Below the pieces are notes generated by a model. It was not told the origin of the DNA and ran no database searches. It worked only from the letters and a program-made list of their open reading frames with translations. Below, piece after piece: positions 29,655 to 39,977 of a DNA stretch of 64,000 nt (the first letter of the stretch is position 1; each line of letters opens with the position of its first letter). A program made the translations under genes and the position numbers. Source of the DNA: CAYFPX01 sp964519895 (GTDB lineage Bacteria > Myxococcota_A > UBA796 > CAJQPC01); assembly GCA_964519895.1 (NCBI GenBank), contig CAZFLE010000002.1:62001-126000 (forward strand), read 5' to 3'.

Positions 29655-32600
29655 ATGACCGTCGTGCGCACCTTCGTGGTGATCCTGGCTTCCTTGCTCC
29701 CCGGCTGTGTGTCGTGGGACGCCCCCGATACCGACGGCGACGGATTCCTCACGTCGGATGGGGACTGTGACGACCTCAACCCCAACATCAGTCCCGCCGC
29801 TGCAGAGATCTGGTACGACGGCATCGACCAGGACTGCGACGGCAACGACGACGACCAGGACCTGGACGGACTCAAGTCCGAGGCGGTCGGCGGACCGGAC
29901 TGCTGGGACGACCCCACCGAGATCCCGCTGGAATTCACGGTGGTGGCCGGCCAGGGCTTCAGCCAGCCGTCGGCGGCCGAGGTCAACCCGGGGGCGACCG
30001 AGGTCTGGTACGACGACGTGGATCAGAACTGCGACGGCGCCAGCGACTTCGATCAGGACGGCGACGGCTACGACGCGTCGGCGTGGGCCGATCGCGACGG
30101 CAACGTGGGCGACGACTGCGTCGACAACGACGAAGAGCTCGCCACGCTCCAGGCGTCGGCGAGCTGGAGCTACGCCGGCGACGTCACGGCGGCCGAGATC
30201 AACCCGGGGCGCGATGCCGCAGACGACACCTGCTACGACGGCCTGAACCTGGACTGCAACGTGTCGGAGCCGGCCGACGGCAACGACTTCCCCGACGACT
30301 ACGAGACCGACTTCGACTGTGATCTGGATGGGTTCCACCAGGACACCGACTGCGACGACAGCGACGACGCGGTCTTCCCCGATCCCAGCGTCGAGGAGGT
30401 CTGGTACAACGGCGTCGACGAGAACTGCGACAACAACGACGCCGACCAGGACCTGGACGGCTTCGACTCCTGGGTCGTCGGTGGCGACGACTGCTGGGAC
30501 GATCCAAGCGAGATCCGCACGGACTTCGACGCGCTCAACGGCTTCTCCCAGCCCGACGCCGACGCGGTCAACCCCGACGCCACCGAGGTCTGGTACGACG
30601 GCATCGACCAGGACTGCGCCGAAGACGACGACTTCGACGCCGATCTCGACACCCAGACCACCGACGCCTACGCCGACCGGGACGGCGTCACCGGCACCGA
30701 CTGCGACGACGCCGATCCGTCCAGCTTCCTCTACGCCACCGAGTACTGCGACGACGTCGACCACGACTGCGACGGCCTGATCGAGACCGACGACGACGCC
30801 TTCGACGCCACCCAGTACTACTTCGACGCCGACGACGACGGCTACGGCACCTCGACGGCCAAGACCTATTGTCAGCCCGTCGACGAGTTCCGCGCCGACA
30901 ACCCCGACGACTGCGACGACAACGACCCCGCCGAATACCCGGGCGCCGACGAGTACTGCGACGGCGACGACGACGACTGCGATGGCGACATCGACGAGGA
31001 CGGCAGCGTCGACGTCGAGACCTGGTACCGGGACTTCGACGGCGACGGCTACGGCAACGCCAGCAACACCGACATCGACTGCTACGAGCCCACCGGCTAC
31101 CTGGCCGACGACCAGGACTGCGACGACACCGACGACCAGGAATACCCCGGCGCCGACGAATACTGCGACGGCGACGACGACGACTGCGACGACGAGATCG
31201 ACGAGGACGACAGCGTCGACGTGGCCACCTGGTACGAGGACAGCGACGGCGACGGCTACGGCAACCTGAACAGCACCGACATCGACTGCTACGAACCCAC
31301 CGGGTACCTCGCCGACGACCAGGACTGCGACGACACCGACGCCAACGAGTACCCCGGCGCCGACGAGTACTGCGACGGCGACGACGACGACTGCGACAAC
31401 CAGGTCGACGAGGACGAGTCCGTCGACGTGATCACCTGGTACCGGGACGCGGACACCGACACCTATGGCAACGCATCCATCACCCAGATCGACTGCGACC
31501 AGCCCACGGGCTTCGTCGAGGACGACCAGGACTGCGACGACTCGGACATCGCCATCAACCCGGCGGCGACCGAGGTCTGCGACCTGGACGACAACGACTG
31601 CGACGACCTGGTCGACGACGACGATCCGAGCGTCGACTACACCAGCATCACGCTCTACTACCCAGACGGCGACGGTGACGGCTACGGCGACGAGACCGAC
31701 GGCGGCACGCCCTGGTGCGCCCAGCCCAGCGGCACGGTCACCGACAACACGGACTGCGACGACGGCGAGGGTGCCATCAACCCGTCGGCCCAGGAGGTCT
31801 GCGACTCAGGGGTCGACAACGACTGCGACGGCCTGGCCGACGACGACAGCGGCAGCGGCGTCGACTACACCGGCGAGACCACCTACTACGTCGACGACGA
31901 CGGCGACGGCTTTGGCGACGAGACCGACGGGGGCACGCCCTACTGTGAGTCCTACAGCGGCTTCAGCGAGCTCAACTCGGACTGTGACGACGGGGAGAGC
32001 GCGGTCAACCCGGACGCCACTGAGGTCTGCGACGACATCGACAACGACTGCGACGACGACATCGACGACGACGACAGCAGCACCGACTACACCGGCGAGG
32101 TCACCTACTATGTGGACGTCGACGGCGACACCTACGGCGACAGCTCGGATCCGGGCACGCCCTACTGCGACCAGCCCGCCTCCACGTCGACGTCGGCCGA
32201 TGACTGCAACGACACCATCGCCGAGATCAACATCGCCGCCACCGAGACCTGCGACGGTGCCGACAACGACTGCGACACCAACACCGACGAGGGCTTCGAC
32301 TCCGACGGCGACGGCACGCCGGACTGCCAGGACGGCGAGGACTGCGACGGGGTCGACAACGACGGCGACACCAACGTCGACGAGGGCTACGACTCCGACA
32401 CCGACGGGATCGCCGACTGCTTCGACACCGAGGAGTGCGACGGCGTCGACAACGACGGCGACGGCCTGGTCGACGATCTGGACCCCGACGTGGACCTGGG
32501 CACGGCCACCCTGTGGATCGACGACCTGGATGGTGACGGGTTCGGCGACGACACCGATCCGGGCACGCTGCAGTGCGACCCGCCGGCGGCCAATGACCAC

Positions 32601-35255
32601 GTGACCGACAACACGGACTGCGACGACGGGGCTGCGGCGGTCAACACCGACGCCACCGAGGTCTGCGACGACATCGACAACGACTGCGACGATGACATCG
32701 ACGACGACGACACCAGCATCGACTACACCGGCGAGACCACCTACTACAGCGACATCGACGGCGACAGCTACGGCGACGAGACAGACGCCGGGGCGCCCGC
32801 CTGTGACCAGCCCGCCAGCACGTCGACCAACGCCCAGGACTGCGACGACGGTCTGGACACGATCAACCCGGCCGCCACCGAGGTGTGCGACGGCGTCGAC
32901 AACGACTGCGACGACGACATCGACGACGCCGACGCCAACGTCGACCTGACCGGCGAGACGGTCTACTACCCGGACTCGGACGGCGACGGCGAGGGCAACG
33001 ACAGCATCGTCGGCACCCAGTACTGCACGCCGATCTCCGGCGTCGTCGCCAACAACGACGACTGCGACGACGGCGAGATCACCATCAACACCAGCGCCAC
33101 CGAGGTCTGCGACACCGTCGACAACGACTGCGATGGCCTGACCGACGACGACGACACCAGCACCGACTACACCGGCGAGACGACCTACTACGACGATCTG
33201 GACGGCGACGGCGACGGCGACGCCAACGACGTCGGTGAGCCGGCGTGCACCCAGCCCAGTGACACCAGCGAGAACGCCGACGACTGCGACGACGGGGACT
33301 TCGACATCAACCTGGCGGCGACCGAGATCTGCGACGCGGCCGACGTGGACGAGGACTGCGACACCCTGACCGACGACGACGACCCCAGCGTGGACCTGGG
33401 CACCGGCACGACCTTCTACACCGACGCCGACAACGACACCTACGGCGACGAGAACGATCTCACGGGCACGGCGTTCTGCGACCAGCCGGCGCTGTACTCG
33501 CTGTCCGCCGACGACTGCGACGACAGCGAGACCACGATCAACCCCGGTGCGTCCGAGGTGTGCGACGGCGGGGTCGACAACGACTGCAACGGCGACGCCG
33601 ACGACGCGGACGCCGGCACCGACGTGAGCACCAAGACGACCTACTACGTCGACGCCGACAGCGACGGCTACGGCTCGTCGACCATCCCCGGCAGCGACTA
33701 CTGCGACCAGCCATCGCTCACCTCACTGACCAGCGACGACTGCGAAGACGGCGACGGGGCGATCAACCCTGGCGCCACCGAGGTCTGCGACGGCGACGTG
33801 GACAACGACTGCAGCGGCGCCGCCGACGACGCCGACACCAACACGACCGAAGCCAGCAAGACCACCTGGTTCACCGACGGCGACGGGGACGGCTACGGCG
33901 ACGAGAACGACGCGGGCACGGACCTGTGCACCCAGCCGTCGAACACCTCGACGTCCAGCGACGACTGTGACGACGTCGACGGGGCCATCAACCCGGGGGC
34001 CACCGAGGTCTGCGACAGCGACGTCGACAACGACTGCAACGGCAGCGCCGACGACGCTGACACCGGCACCGACGCGGGCACCAAGACGCTGTACTACCCG
34101 GACACCGACAGCGACGGGTACGGCGACGAGGACGACCTGGGCACCCTGTACTGCTCGGGCCCCACAGGCACGGTCACCGACAACACCGACTGCGACGACG
34201 GGGTCAACGGGTACAACCCCGCCGTCAGCTGGTACATCGACGGCGACCTGGACGGCTTCGGAGGCGCGCTCAGCCAGGTGTGCGAGCCGGTCAACGGCAC
34301 CGACGTGGACAACGGCGACGACTGCGACGACGCCAACGACGCCTACTACCCGGGGGTCACCTGGTACGTCGACGGCGACGGCGACACCTACGGCGACGAC
34401 TTCGACACCCAGGACTGCGAGCCCCAGTTCAAGACCGACGTGCTGGTGGGCGGGGACTGCAACGACGTGGTCGACACCTACTACCCGGGCGTCACCTGGT
34501 ACGACGACGGCGACAGCGACACCTACGGCGACGCCACCACCGGCGTGGACTGCCAGCCCGACGACGCGAGCGACGTCGAGGACGCCACGGACTGCGACGA
34601 CACGCTCACCCTGGTGAACCCCGGCGGCACTGAGACCGACGACAGCGACGACGAGGACTGCGACGACGCGGTCGACGAGGACTTCGCGACGGCCGGTGAC
34701 CTGATCATCACGGAGATCATGATCACCCCGGCCGGCAGCGAGCCCGCCAACGAGTGGCTCGAGCTCTACAACGGCCACGCCACCGACGACTTCTACGCCG
34801 ACGGCGTGCTGATCTCCAACGGCACCGAGAGCTTCTACCTGGGCGTCGGCGGCGTGGTGGTGCCCAGCATGGGCTACGCCGTGCTGTGCTCCGACGTCAC
34901 GACCCTCGGCACCAGCTGCGACTACGTCTACGGCTCGGACACCAACGGGAGCTCGGCCCAGGGCGCGACCTTCGAGGTCGGCGAGCTGCTGACCGATGGC
35001 ACGGCGACCCTGTCCCTGGTGCTGGGCGGGGTCACTCTGGACGACATCACCTACCAGGACGGCACGGCGTCGTGGCCGGGTCAGACCACGGGCTACTCGG
35101 TCGTGCTGGACTCCGGGTCCTACTCCGAAGGGGGCAACGACAGCGGCAACAGCTGGTGCTACCCCGCCACGGCATCCGACCAATACGATGCGGTCAACGG
35201 CAACTACGGCTCGCCCGGGACGCTGGGTGGCTGCGAGAATTCGGCACCCAACTGA
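29655..35255 (+). CDS. Giant MopE-like Asp/Cys-rich lipoprotein with lamin-tail domain (1)
   Basis: A 1866-residue protein. The lipoprotein signal ends LLPGC. The body holds at least 20 repeats of the Cu-binding MopE-type metal-binding motif: DxDGDGYGD calcium-like loops, DCDD, NPGATEVCDG and DNDCDG. The first repeats use EVWYDGIDQDCDG, with Trp-Tyr in place of the Cys. Asp is extremely abundant. The last ~185 residues form a lamin-tail-like domain (GDLIITEIMITPAG, EWLELYNG, CDYVYGSD), common at the ends of bacterial surface proteins. Probably surface-exposed and metal-stabilised, with structural or adhesive function inferred. Methylococcus MopE binds copper; whether this one does is unknown. 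It is paralogous to the genes at 35286 and 41203. Confidence 0.85.
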   Translation: MTVVRTFVVILASLLPGCVSWDAPDTDGDGFLTSDGDCDDLNPNISPAAAEIWYDGIDQDCDGNDDDQDLDGLKSEAVGGPDCWDDPTEIPLEFTVVAGQGFSQPSAAEVNPGATEVWYDDVDQNCDGASDFDQDGDGYDASAWADRDGNVGDDCVDNDEELATLQASASWSYAGDVTAAEINPGRDAADDTCYDGLNLDCNVSEPADGNDFPDDYETDFDCDLDGFHQDTDCDDSDDAVFPDPSVEEVWYNGVDENCDNNDADQDLDGFDSWVVGGDDCWDDPSEIRTDFDALNGFSQPDADAVNPDATEVWYDGIDQDCAEDDDFDADLDTQTTDAYADRDGVTGTDCDDADPSSFLYATEYCDDVDHDCDGLIETDDDAFDATQYYFDADDDGYGTSTAKTYCQPVDEFRADNPDDCDDNDPAEYPGADEYCDGDDDDCDGDIDEDGSVDVETWYRDFDGDGYGNASNTDIDCYEPTGYLADDQDCDDTDDQEYPGADEYCDGDDDDCDDEIDEDDSVDVATWYEDSDGDGYGNLNSTDIDCYEPTGYLADDQDCDDTDANEYPGADEYCDGDDDDCDNQVDEDESVDVITWYRDADTDTYGNASITQIDCDQPTGFVEDDQDCDDSDIAINPAATEVCDLDDNDCDDLVDDDDPSVDYTSITLYYPDGDGDGYGDETDGGTPWCAQPSGTVTDNTDCDDGEGAINPSAQEVCDSGVDNDCDGLADDDSGSGVDYTGETTYYVDDDGDGFGDETDGGTPYCESYSGFSELNSDCDDGESAVNPDATEVCDDIDNDCDDDIDDDDSSTDYTGEVTYYVDVDGDTYGDSSDPGTPYCDQPASTSTSADDCNDTIAEINIAATETCDGADNDCDTNTDEGFDSDGDGTPDCQDGEDCDGVDNDGDTNVDEGYDSDTDGIADCFDTEECDGVDNDGDGLVDDLDPDVDLGTATLWIDDLDGDGFGDDTDPGTLQCDPPAANDHVTDNTDCDDGAAAVNTDATEVCDDIDNDCDDDIDDDDTSIDYTGETTYYSDIDGDSYGDETDAGAPACDQPASTSTNAQDCDDGLDTINPAATEVCDGVDNDCDDDIDDADANVDLTGETVYYPDSDGDGEGNDSIVGTQYCTPISGVVANNDDCDDGEITINTSATEVCDTVDNDCDGLTDDDDTSTDYTGETTYYDDLDGDGDGDANDVGEPACTQPSDTSENADDCDDGDFDINLAATEICDAADVDEDCDTLTDDDDPSVDLGTGTTFYTDADNDTYGDENDLTGTAFCDQPALYSLSADDCDDSETTINPGASEVCDGGVDNDCNGDADDADAGTDVSTKTTYYVDADSDGYGSSTIPGSDYCDQPSLTSLTSDDCEDGDGAINPGATEVCDGDVDNDCSGAADDADTNTTEASKTTWFTDGDGDGYGDENDAGTDLCTQPSNTSTSSDDCDDVDGAINPGATEVCDSDVDNDCNGSADDADTGTDAGTKTLYYPDTDSDGYGDEDDLGTLYCSGPTGTVTDNTDCDDGVNGYNPAVSWYIDGDLDGFGGALSQVCEPVNGTDVDNGDDCDDANDAYYPGVTWYVDGDGDTYGDDFDTQDCEPQFKTDVLVGGDCNDVVDTYYPGVTWYDDGDSDTYGDATTGVDCQPDDASDVEDATDCDDTLTLVNPGGTETDDSDDEDCDDAVDEDFATAGDLIITEIMITPAGSEPANEWLELYNGHATDDFYADGVLISNGTESFYLGVGGVVVPSMGYAVLCSDVTTLGTSCDYVYGSDTNGSSAQGATFEVGELLTDGTATLSLVLGGVTLDDITYQDGTASWPGQTTGYSVVLDSGSYSEGGNDSGNSWCYPATASDQYDAVNGNYGSPGTLGGCENSAPN

Positions 35256-35285
35256 CAGTGCCCTCGCTGGCAAGGAACGACCCCA

Positions 35286-38200
35286 ATGCTGCTGCTGCTG
35301 TGGACCCTGAGCGCCTGTGTCCAGTGGGAGGGTGGTGACGCCGACGAGGACGGTGTCTCACCCGGACAAGGCGACTGCAACGACCTGGACCCGGACATCG
35401 GGCCGGGCCAGACCGAGATCTGGTACGACGGCATCGACCAGAACTGCGACGGCAACGACGCCGACCAGGACGGCGACGGCTTCCTGAGCACCCTCGCGGG
35501 CGGCGACGACTGCTGGGACGACCCCACGCTGATCCCCGATGACTTCACGATCGTGGCCGGCCAAGGCTTCGTGCAGCCGTCGGCGGCCGATGTCTTCCCC
35601 GGCTCCGACGACACCTGGTACGACGGGGTAGACGCCAACTGCGACGGGCTCGGCGACTTCGACCAGGACGGTGACGGCTACGACAGCGCGGCCGCGGTCC
35701 AGCGGGACGGCAGCGCCGGCGACGACTGCGTCGACTCCCAGGAAGACCTCGATGCCTTGGGGGCCGAGGAACCGGTCGGCGTGACCCCGGCGGACATCCA
35801 CCCCGGAGCCGACCCGGCCAGCGACGCTTGCTACGACGGCGTGAACCTGGACTGTGACCTGCGCGAGCCGGCGCCGGACAACCCCACAGCCAGCTGGGAC
35901 AGCGACTTCGACTGCGACCAGGACGGCTGGATGGCTGACCAGGACTGCGACGACGACGACGCGACTGCGGTGCCAGACCTGTCCATCGACGAGGTCTGGT
36001 ACGACTGCGTCGATCAGAACTGTGACTCCAACGACGGCGACCAGGACGGCGACGGCTGGATCCCTGAGTACTACACCCAGGACTGTCCGGACTGGCTGGA
36101 CCTCCACGGCGGGGACCAGGCCACGGTCCAGGTGGGGGACTGCTGGGACGGCGGTGAAGTGATCCCGTCGGACTTCCAGGCGCTGAACGGCTTTCCCCAG
36201 CTCGACGCACTCGATGTCTACCCGGGGGCAGCGGACACCTGGTACGACGGCGTGGACGCCGACTGCGCGGGCGACTCGGACTTCGACGCCGACGGCGACT
36301 CCCAGGACACCGACAGCTACGACGATCGGGACGGCCTGTCGGGCACGGACTGCGACGACTCGGAGCCCACGATCTACGAGGGTGCCACCGAGTACTGCGA
36401 CGACGTGGACCGGGACTGCGACGGCCTGATCGCCGACGACGACGACGCCGTGGACGGCATCCAGTACTACTACGACGAGGACGACGACGGCTACGGCACG
36501 TCCGTCAGTCGCACGTCCTGCGAGCCCACTGGCTTCTACCGGGCCGACAACCCCGACGACTGCGACGACACCGACGCGGCGACCCACCCGGGCGCCGACG
36601 AGTACTGCGACACCGTGGACCGGGACTGCGACTCGGCCATCGACGAGGACCACGCGCTGGACGCGTCCACCTGGTACACCGACGGCGACGGCGACGGCTT
36701 CGGCGACCCCAGCACAGCCGACGTCGAGTGCTACCAGCCCACCGGCACGGTCAGCGACGACACGGACTGCGACGACACGGACGCCACCGTGAAGCCCGGC
36801 GCGACCGAGATCTGCGACGGGCAGCTCAACGACTGCGATGGGGGCAGCCTGCCCACCGACGAGTCCGACGACGACGGCGACGGCTACGTGGAGTGCACCT
36901 GGGTCGCCACGGGCTGGGACGGCAGCGGCGCGGTGGTCGGGGGCGACGACTGCGATGACACCGACGCCCTGAGCTTCCCCGGGGGCACCGAGACCTGCGA
37001 TGGCGTCGCCGACGAGGACTGCGACACCCAGGTCGACGAGGACGGCGCCGTCGACGTGGTGACCTGGTACCTGGACGGGGACAGCGACGGCCACGGCGAC
37101 GCGACGATCTCCGATCTCGACTGCGCCCAGCCGACCGGCCACGTGGCCGACGACACCGACTGCAATGACGCCGACGCCACGGTCCACCCCGGGGCCACCG
37201 AGCTCTGCGACGGGATCCTCAACGACTGCGACGGCTCTGGGCTGCCGAGCGACGAGACCGACGACGACGGCGACGGCGCGGTGGAGTGCACCTTCGACGC
37301 TGGCGGCTGGGACGGCACCAACGACGTGCTCGACGACCAGGACTGCGACGACGCGGATCCGCTCAGTTTCCCCGGCGGGACCGAGACCTGTGACGGGGTC
37401 GCCGACGAAGACTGCGACGGCAGCGTCGACGAGGCCGGGGCCTCCGATGCGTCGACCTGGTACCGGGACAGCGACGTCGACAGCTACGGCGACAGCACGG
37501 ACACCAAGATCGCCTGCAGCCTGCCCGCCGGGTACGTGGCCGACGACACCGACTGCGACGACGGAGACGCTTCGGTGAACCCGGGCGGGACGGAGCTCTG
37601 CGACGGGTCCACCGACGAGGACTGCGACACCACGGTCGACGAGGACGGCGCCAGCGACGTGCTGACCTGGTACCACGACGCCGACGCGGACGGCTTCGGT
37701 GACGCCGCCGACTCCGACGTCGACTGTGACCAACCCACCGACTTCGTGTCGAACGACACCGACTGCGACGACGACGACGACACGGTCTTCCCGGCCGCCA
37801 CCGAGCTCTGCGACGGGCTGCAGAACGACTGCGACGGATCCGCTGTGCCCAGCGATGAGACCGACGACGACGGGGACGGCGCGGTCGAGTGCACCTGGGA
37901 CGCCGGGGGGTGGGACGGCTCAGCTGCGGTGACGTCGGGCGACGACTGCGACGACACCGATCCGCTGAGCTTCCCGGGCGGCACGGAGACCTGTGACGGC
38001 ACCGCCGACGAGGACTGCGACAGCACGGTCGACGAGGACGGCGCCAGCGACGCGGACACCTGGTACCTGGACGGCGACAGCGACACCTACGGCGACAGCG
38101 CGACCACCACAACCGCCTGTGAGCTGCCCGCTGGCTACGTGGCCGACGACACCGACTGCGACGACGGCGACGGCGGGGTCAATCCCGGGGCGAGCGAGCT

Positions 38201-39977
38201 CTGTGATGGCCTGGTCGACGAGGACTGCGACCTGTCCATCGACGAGGCGACGGCCATCGACGCGAGCACTTGGTACCTGGACCAGGACGGCGATGGCTTC
38301 GGGCTCTCGACGGACTCGGTCGTCGCCTGCGATGCCCCCACCGGGTACGTCGCCGACGACACCGACTGCGACGACGGGGACGTATCGCTCTACCCGGCAG
38401 CGCCGGAGCTGTGCGACGGCTTGATCAACGACTGCGACTCCGCGAGCCTGCCCAGCGACGAGACCGACGACGACGGGGACTTCGCGGTCGAGTGCACCTT
38501 TGACCCCAACGGCTGGCAGGGCACCAACGACGTGCTCGATGACCAGGACTGCGACGACGCGGATCCGCTGAGCTTCCCGGGGGGCACGGAGACCTGCGAC
38601 GGCAGCGCCGACGAGGACTGCGACGGCGTGGTCGACGAGGTCGGCTGTGTGGGCACCACCGCCGACGCCGACGTGGTCTACGACGGCGACGCTGGGGGGG
38701 ATCGTGCGGGCTTCCTGGTCGACGCCGGCGGCGACCTGACCGGCGACGGAATCGAGGATCTCGTGATCGGTGCCTACGGCAGCGATCGCGGGAACGGCGA
38801 CGCGGGCTCGGTCTTTCTCGCCAGCGGTGCGCTCACGGGCACTGTGGACCTGGGCACCATGACCAGCGTGGTCGAGGGGTGGTCGGGATCCGGCCGGGCC
38901 TCCTATGACCTCATGGGCGGTGGCGACGCCGACGGCGATGGCCAGGTCGACCTGGTCATCGGGGCCTATGCCGCAGACACCGACGGCCAGGCCTACCTGG
39001 TGCACGGTCCGATCACCGGCATCACCGACCTGGCGTCACCGACCGCCACGGTGGAGTCGGCGGGCGGCAACGTGCGCATGGGCATCTCCGTCGGCTTCCT
39101 GTGGCCCCAGGACGGGGGCGCCGCCGACGCGGTGATCGTGGGCGCCGACAGGTACGACGTGTCCAAGGACGAAGGTCAGGTGTTGGTGTTCGACGGTCCC
39201 ACGGGCACCCTCGACGAGACCTCGGCCCTGGCGATCATCGTGGGCGACCAGCAGTCCGAGGCCCTGGGCTTCGCCATCGACGGCACCGGGGACCTGGACG
39301 GCGACGGCGTCGGCGACCTGCTCCTTGGCGCCGAGAGGTACGACGACGGGACCACCAACAAGGACGCCGGCGCCGCCTACCTGTTCTATGGCCCGGTGTC
39401 CGGGTCCCTGACGGTGCTCGGTGCAGACGAGACCACCATCGGGACGGACGGCGCCAAGCTCGGTCAGGCGCTGGACGTGGGCAGCGACGTGGACGGCGAC
39501 GGCCTGGACGACGTGCTGCTGGGCGGCTTCGAGGAAGCGAGTGTCGCGCTGGACGGTGGGGTGGTCTACCTGTTCACGGGTGGCCTGAGCGGCGCTGCGG
39601 ACAGCACGGCGACAGCGACGATCGCGCCGACCGACTCCGACCAGGACCTGGGGTGGTCCGTGCGTCTGGGCGGCGACGTCGACGGGGACGGCGTCGGCGA
39701 CATCCTGGTCGGTGCCCCCCGGGCCGATGGCACGGCTGGCACCCAGGCCGGCCACGCCGCGCTGTTCTATGGGCCGATCTCCGGCACCCTGACGCTCGAC
39801 CAGGCCAACCAGGGCTGGGAGGGCCAGACCAAGGACTCCCGTGCGGGCACGTCGGTCTGCTTCGTGCCGGATCTGGACGGCGATGGTCTGGACGAGGTCT
39901 TGATCGGCGCGGACAAGGAAGACGCGGTCGAAGGCGACCAGGGCGCGGCCTACCTGTTCTACGGGGGTGGGATCTGA
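35286..39977 (+). CDS. Giant MopE-like lipoprotein with FG-GAP beta-propeller (2)
   Basis: A 1563-residue protein. The short signal MLLLLWTLSAC ends in a lipobox. Residues about 25-1120 carry about 16 MopE-type repeats, starting with the WYD subtype and continuing with ETCDGVADEDCD and ELCDGxxNDCDG alternating in pairs. From about residue 1125 to the end there are seven or so FG-GAP/integrin-alpha-like repeats (GDLTGDGIEDLVIGAY, DVDGDGLDDVLLGG, GDVDGDGVGDILVGA), which form a Ca-binding beta-propeller. This replaces the lamin-tail domain of its two paralogues. AAGGAA lies before ATG 35286, 30 bases after the previous stop. Likely surface-displayed; its ligand is unknown. Confidence 0.85.
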   Translation: MLLLLWTLSACVQWEGGDADEDGVSPGQGDCNDLDPDIGPGQTEIWYDGIDQNCDGNDADQDGDGFLSTLAGGDDCWDDPTLIPDDFTIVAGQGFVQPSAADVFPGSDDTWYDGVDANCDGLGDFDQDGDGYDSAAAVQRDGSAGDDCVDSQEDLDALGAEEPVGVTPADIHPGADPASDACYDGVNLDCDLREPAPDNPTASWDSDFDCDQDGWMADQDCDDDDATAVPDLSIDEVWYDCVDQNCDSNDGDQDGDGWIPEYYTQDCPDWLDLHGGDQATVQVGDCWDGGEVIPSDFQALNGFPQLDALDVYPGAADTWYDGVDADCAGDSDFDADGDSQDTDSYDDRDGLSGTDCDDSEPTIYEGATEYCDDVDRDCDGLIADDDDAVDGIQYYYDEDDDGYGTSVSRTSCEPTGFYRADNPDDCDDTDAATHPGADEYCDTVDRDCDSAIDEDHALDASTWYTDGDGDGFGDPSTADVECYQPTGTVSDDTDCDDTDATVKPGATEICDGQLNDCDGGSLPTDESDDDGDGYVECTWVATGWDGSGAVVGGDDCDDTDALSFPGGTETCDGVADEDCDTQVDEDGAVDVVTWYLDGDSDGHGDATISDLDCAQPTGHVADDTDCNDADATVHPGATELCDGILNDCDGSGLPSDETDDDGDGAVECTFDAGGWDGTNDVLDDQDCDDADPLSFPGGTETCDGVADEDCDGSVDEAGASDASTWYRDSDVDSYGDSTDTKIACSLPAGYVADDTDCDDGDASVNPGGTELCDGSTDEDCDTTVDEDGASDVLTWYHDADADGFGDAADSDVDCDQPTDFVSNDTDCDDDDDTVFPAATELCDGLQNDCDGSAVPSDETDDDGDGAVECTWDAGGWDGSAAVTSGDDCDDTDPLSFPGGTETCDGTADEDCDSTVDEDGASDADTWYLDGDSDTYGDSATTTTACELPAGYVADDTDCDDGDGGVNPGASELCDGLVDEDCDLSIDEATAIDASTWYLDQDGDGFGLSTDSVVACDAPTGYVADDTDCDDGDVSLYPAAPELCDGLINDCDSASLPSDETDDDGDFAVECTFDPNGWQGTNDVLDDQDCDDADPLSFPGGTETCDGSADEDCDGVVDEVGCVGTTADADVVYDGDAGGDRAGFLVDAGGDLTGDGIEDLVIGAYGSDRGNGDAGSVFLASGALTGTVDLGTMTSVVEGWSGSGRASYDLMGGGDADGDGQVDLVIGAYAADTDGQAYLVHGPITGITDLASPTATVESAGGNVRMGISVGFLWPQDGGAADAVIVGADRYDVSKDEGQVLVFDGPTGTLDETSALAIIVGDQQSEALGFAIDGTGDLDGDGVGDLLLGAERYDDGTTNKDAGAAYLFYGPVSGSLTVLGADETTIGTDGAKLGQALDVGSDVDGDGLDDVLLGGFEEASVALDGGVVYLFTGGLSGAADSTATATIAPTDSDQDLGWSVRLGGDVDGDGVGDILVGAPRADGTAGTQAGHAALFYGPISGTLTLDQANQGWEGQTKDSRAGTSVCFVPDLDGDGLDEVLIGADKEDAVEGDQGAAYLFYGGGI

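Noticed and set aside
30900..31450. Periodic repeats in the MopE-like genes considered as a CRISPR array
   Set aside because: The repeats vary, code continuously for protein motifs and lack unique spacers of constant length.
33723..35273. Long - strand open frames within the MopE-like genes
   Set aside because: They arise from GAC-rich repeat codons read in reverse (Val/Gly/Ala repeats) and show no independent coding signal.
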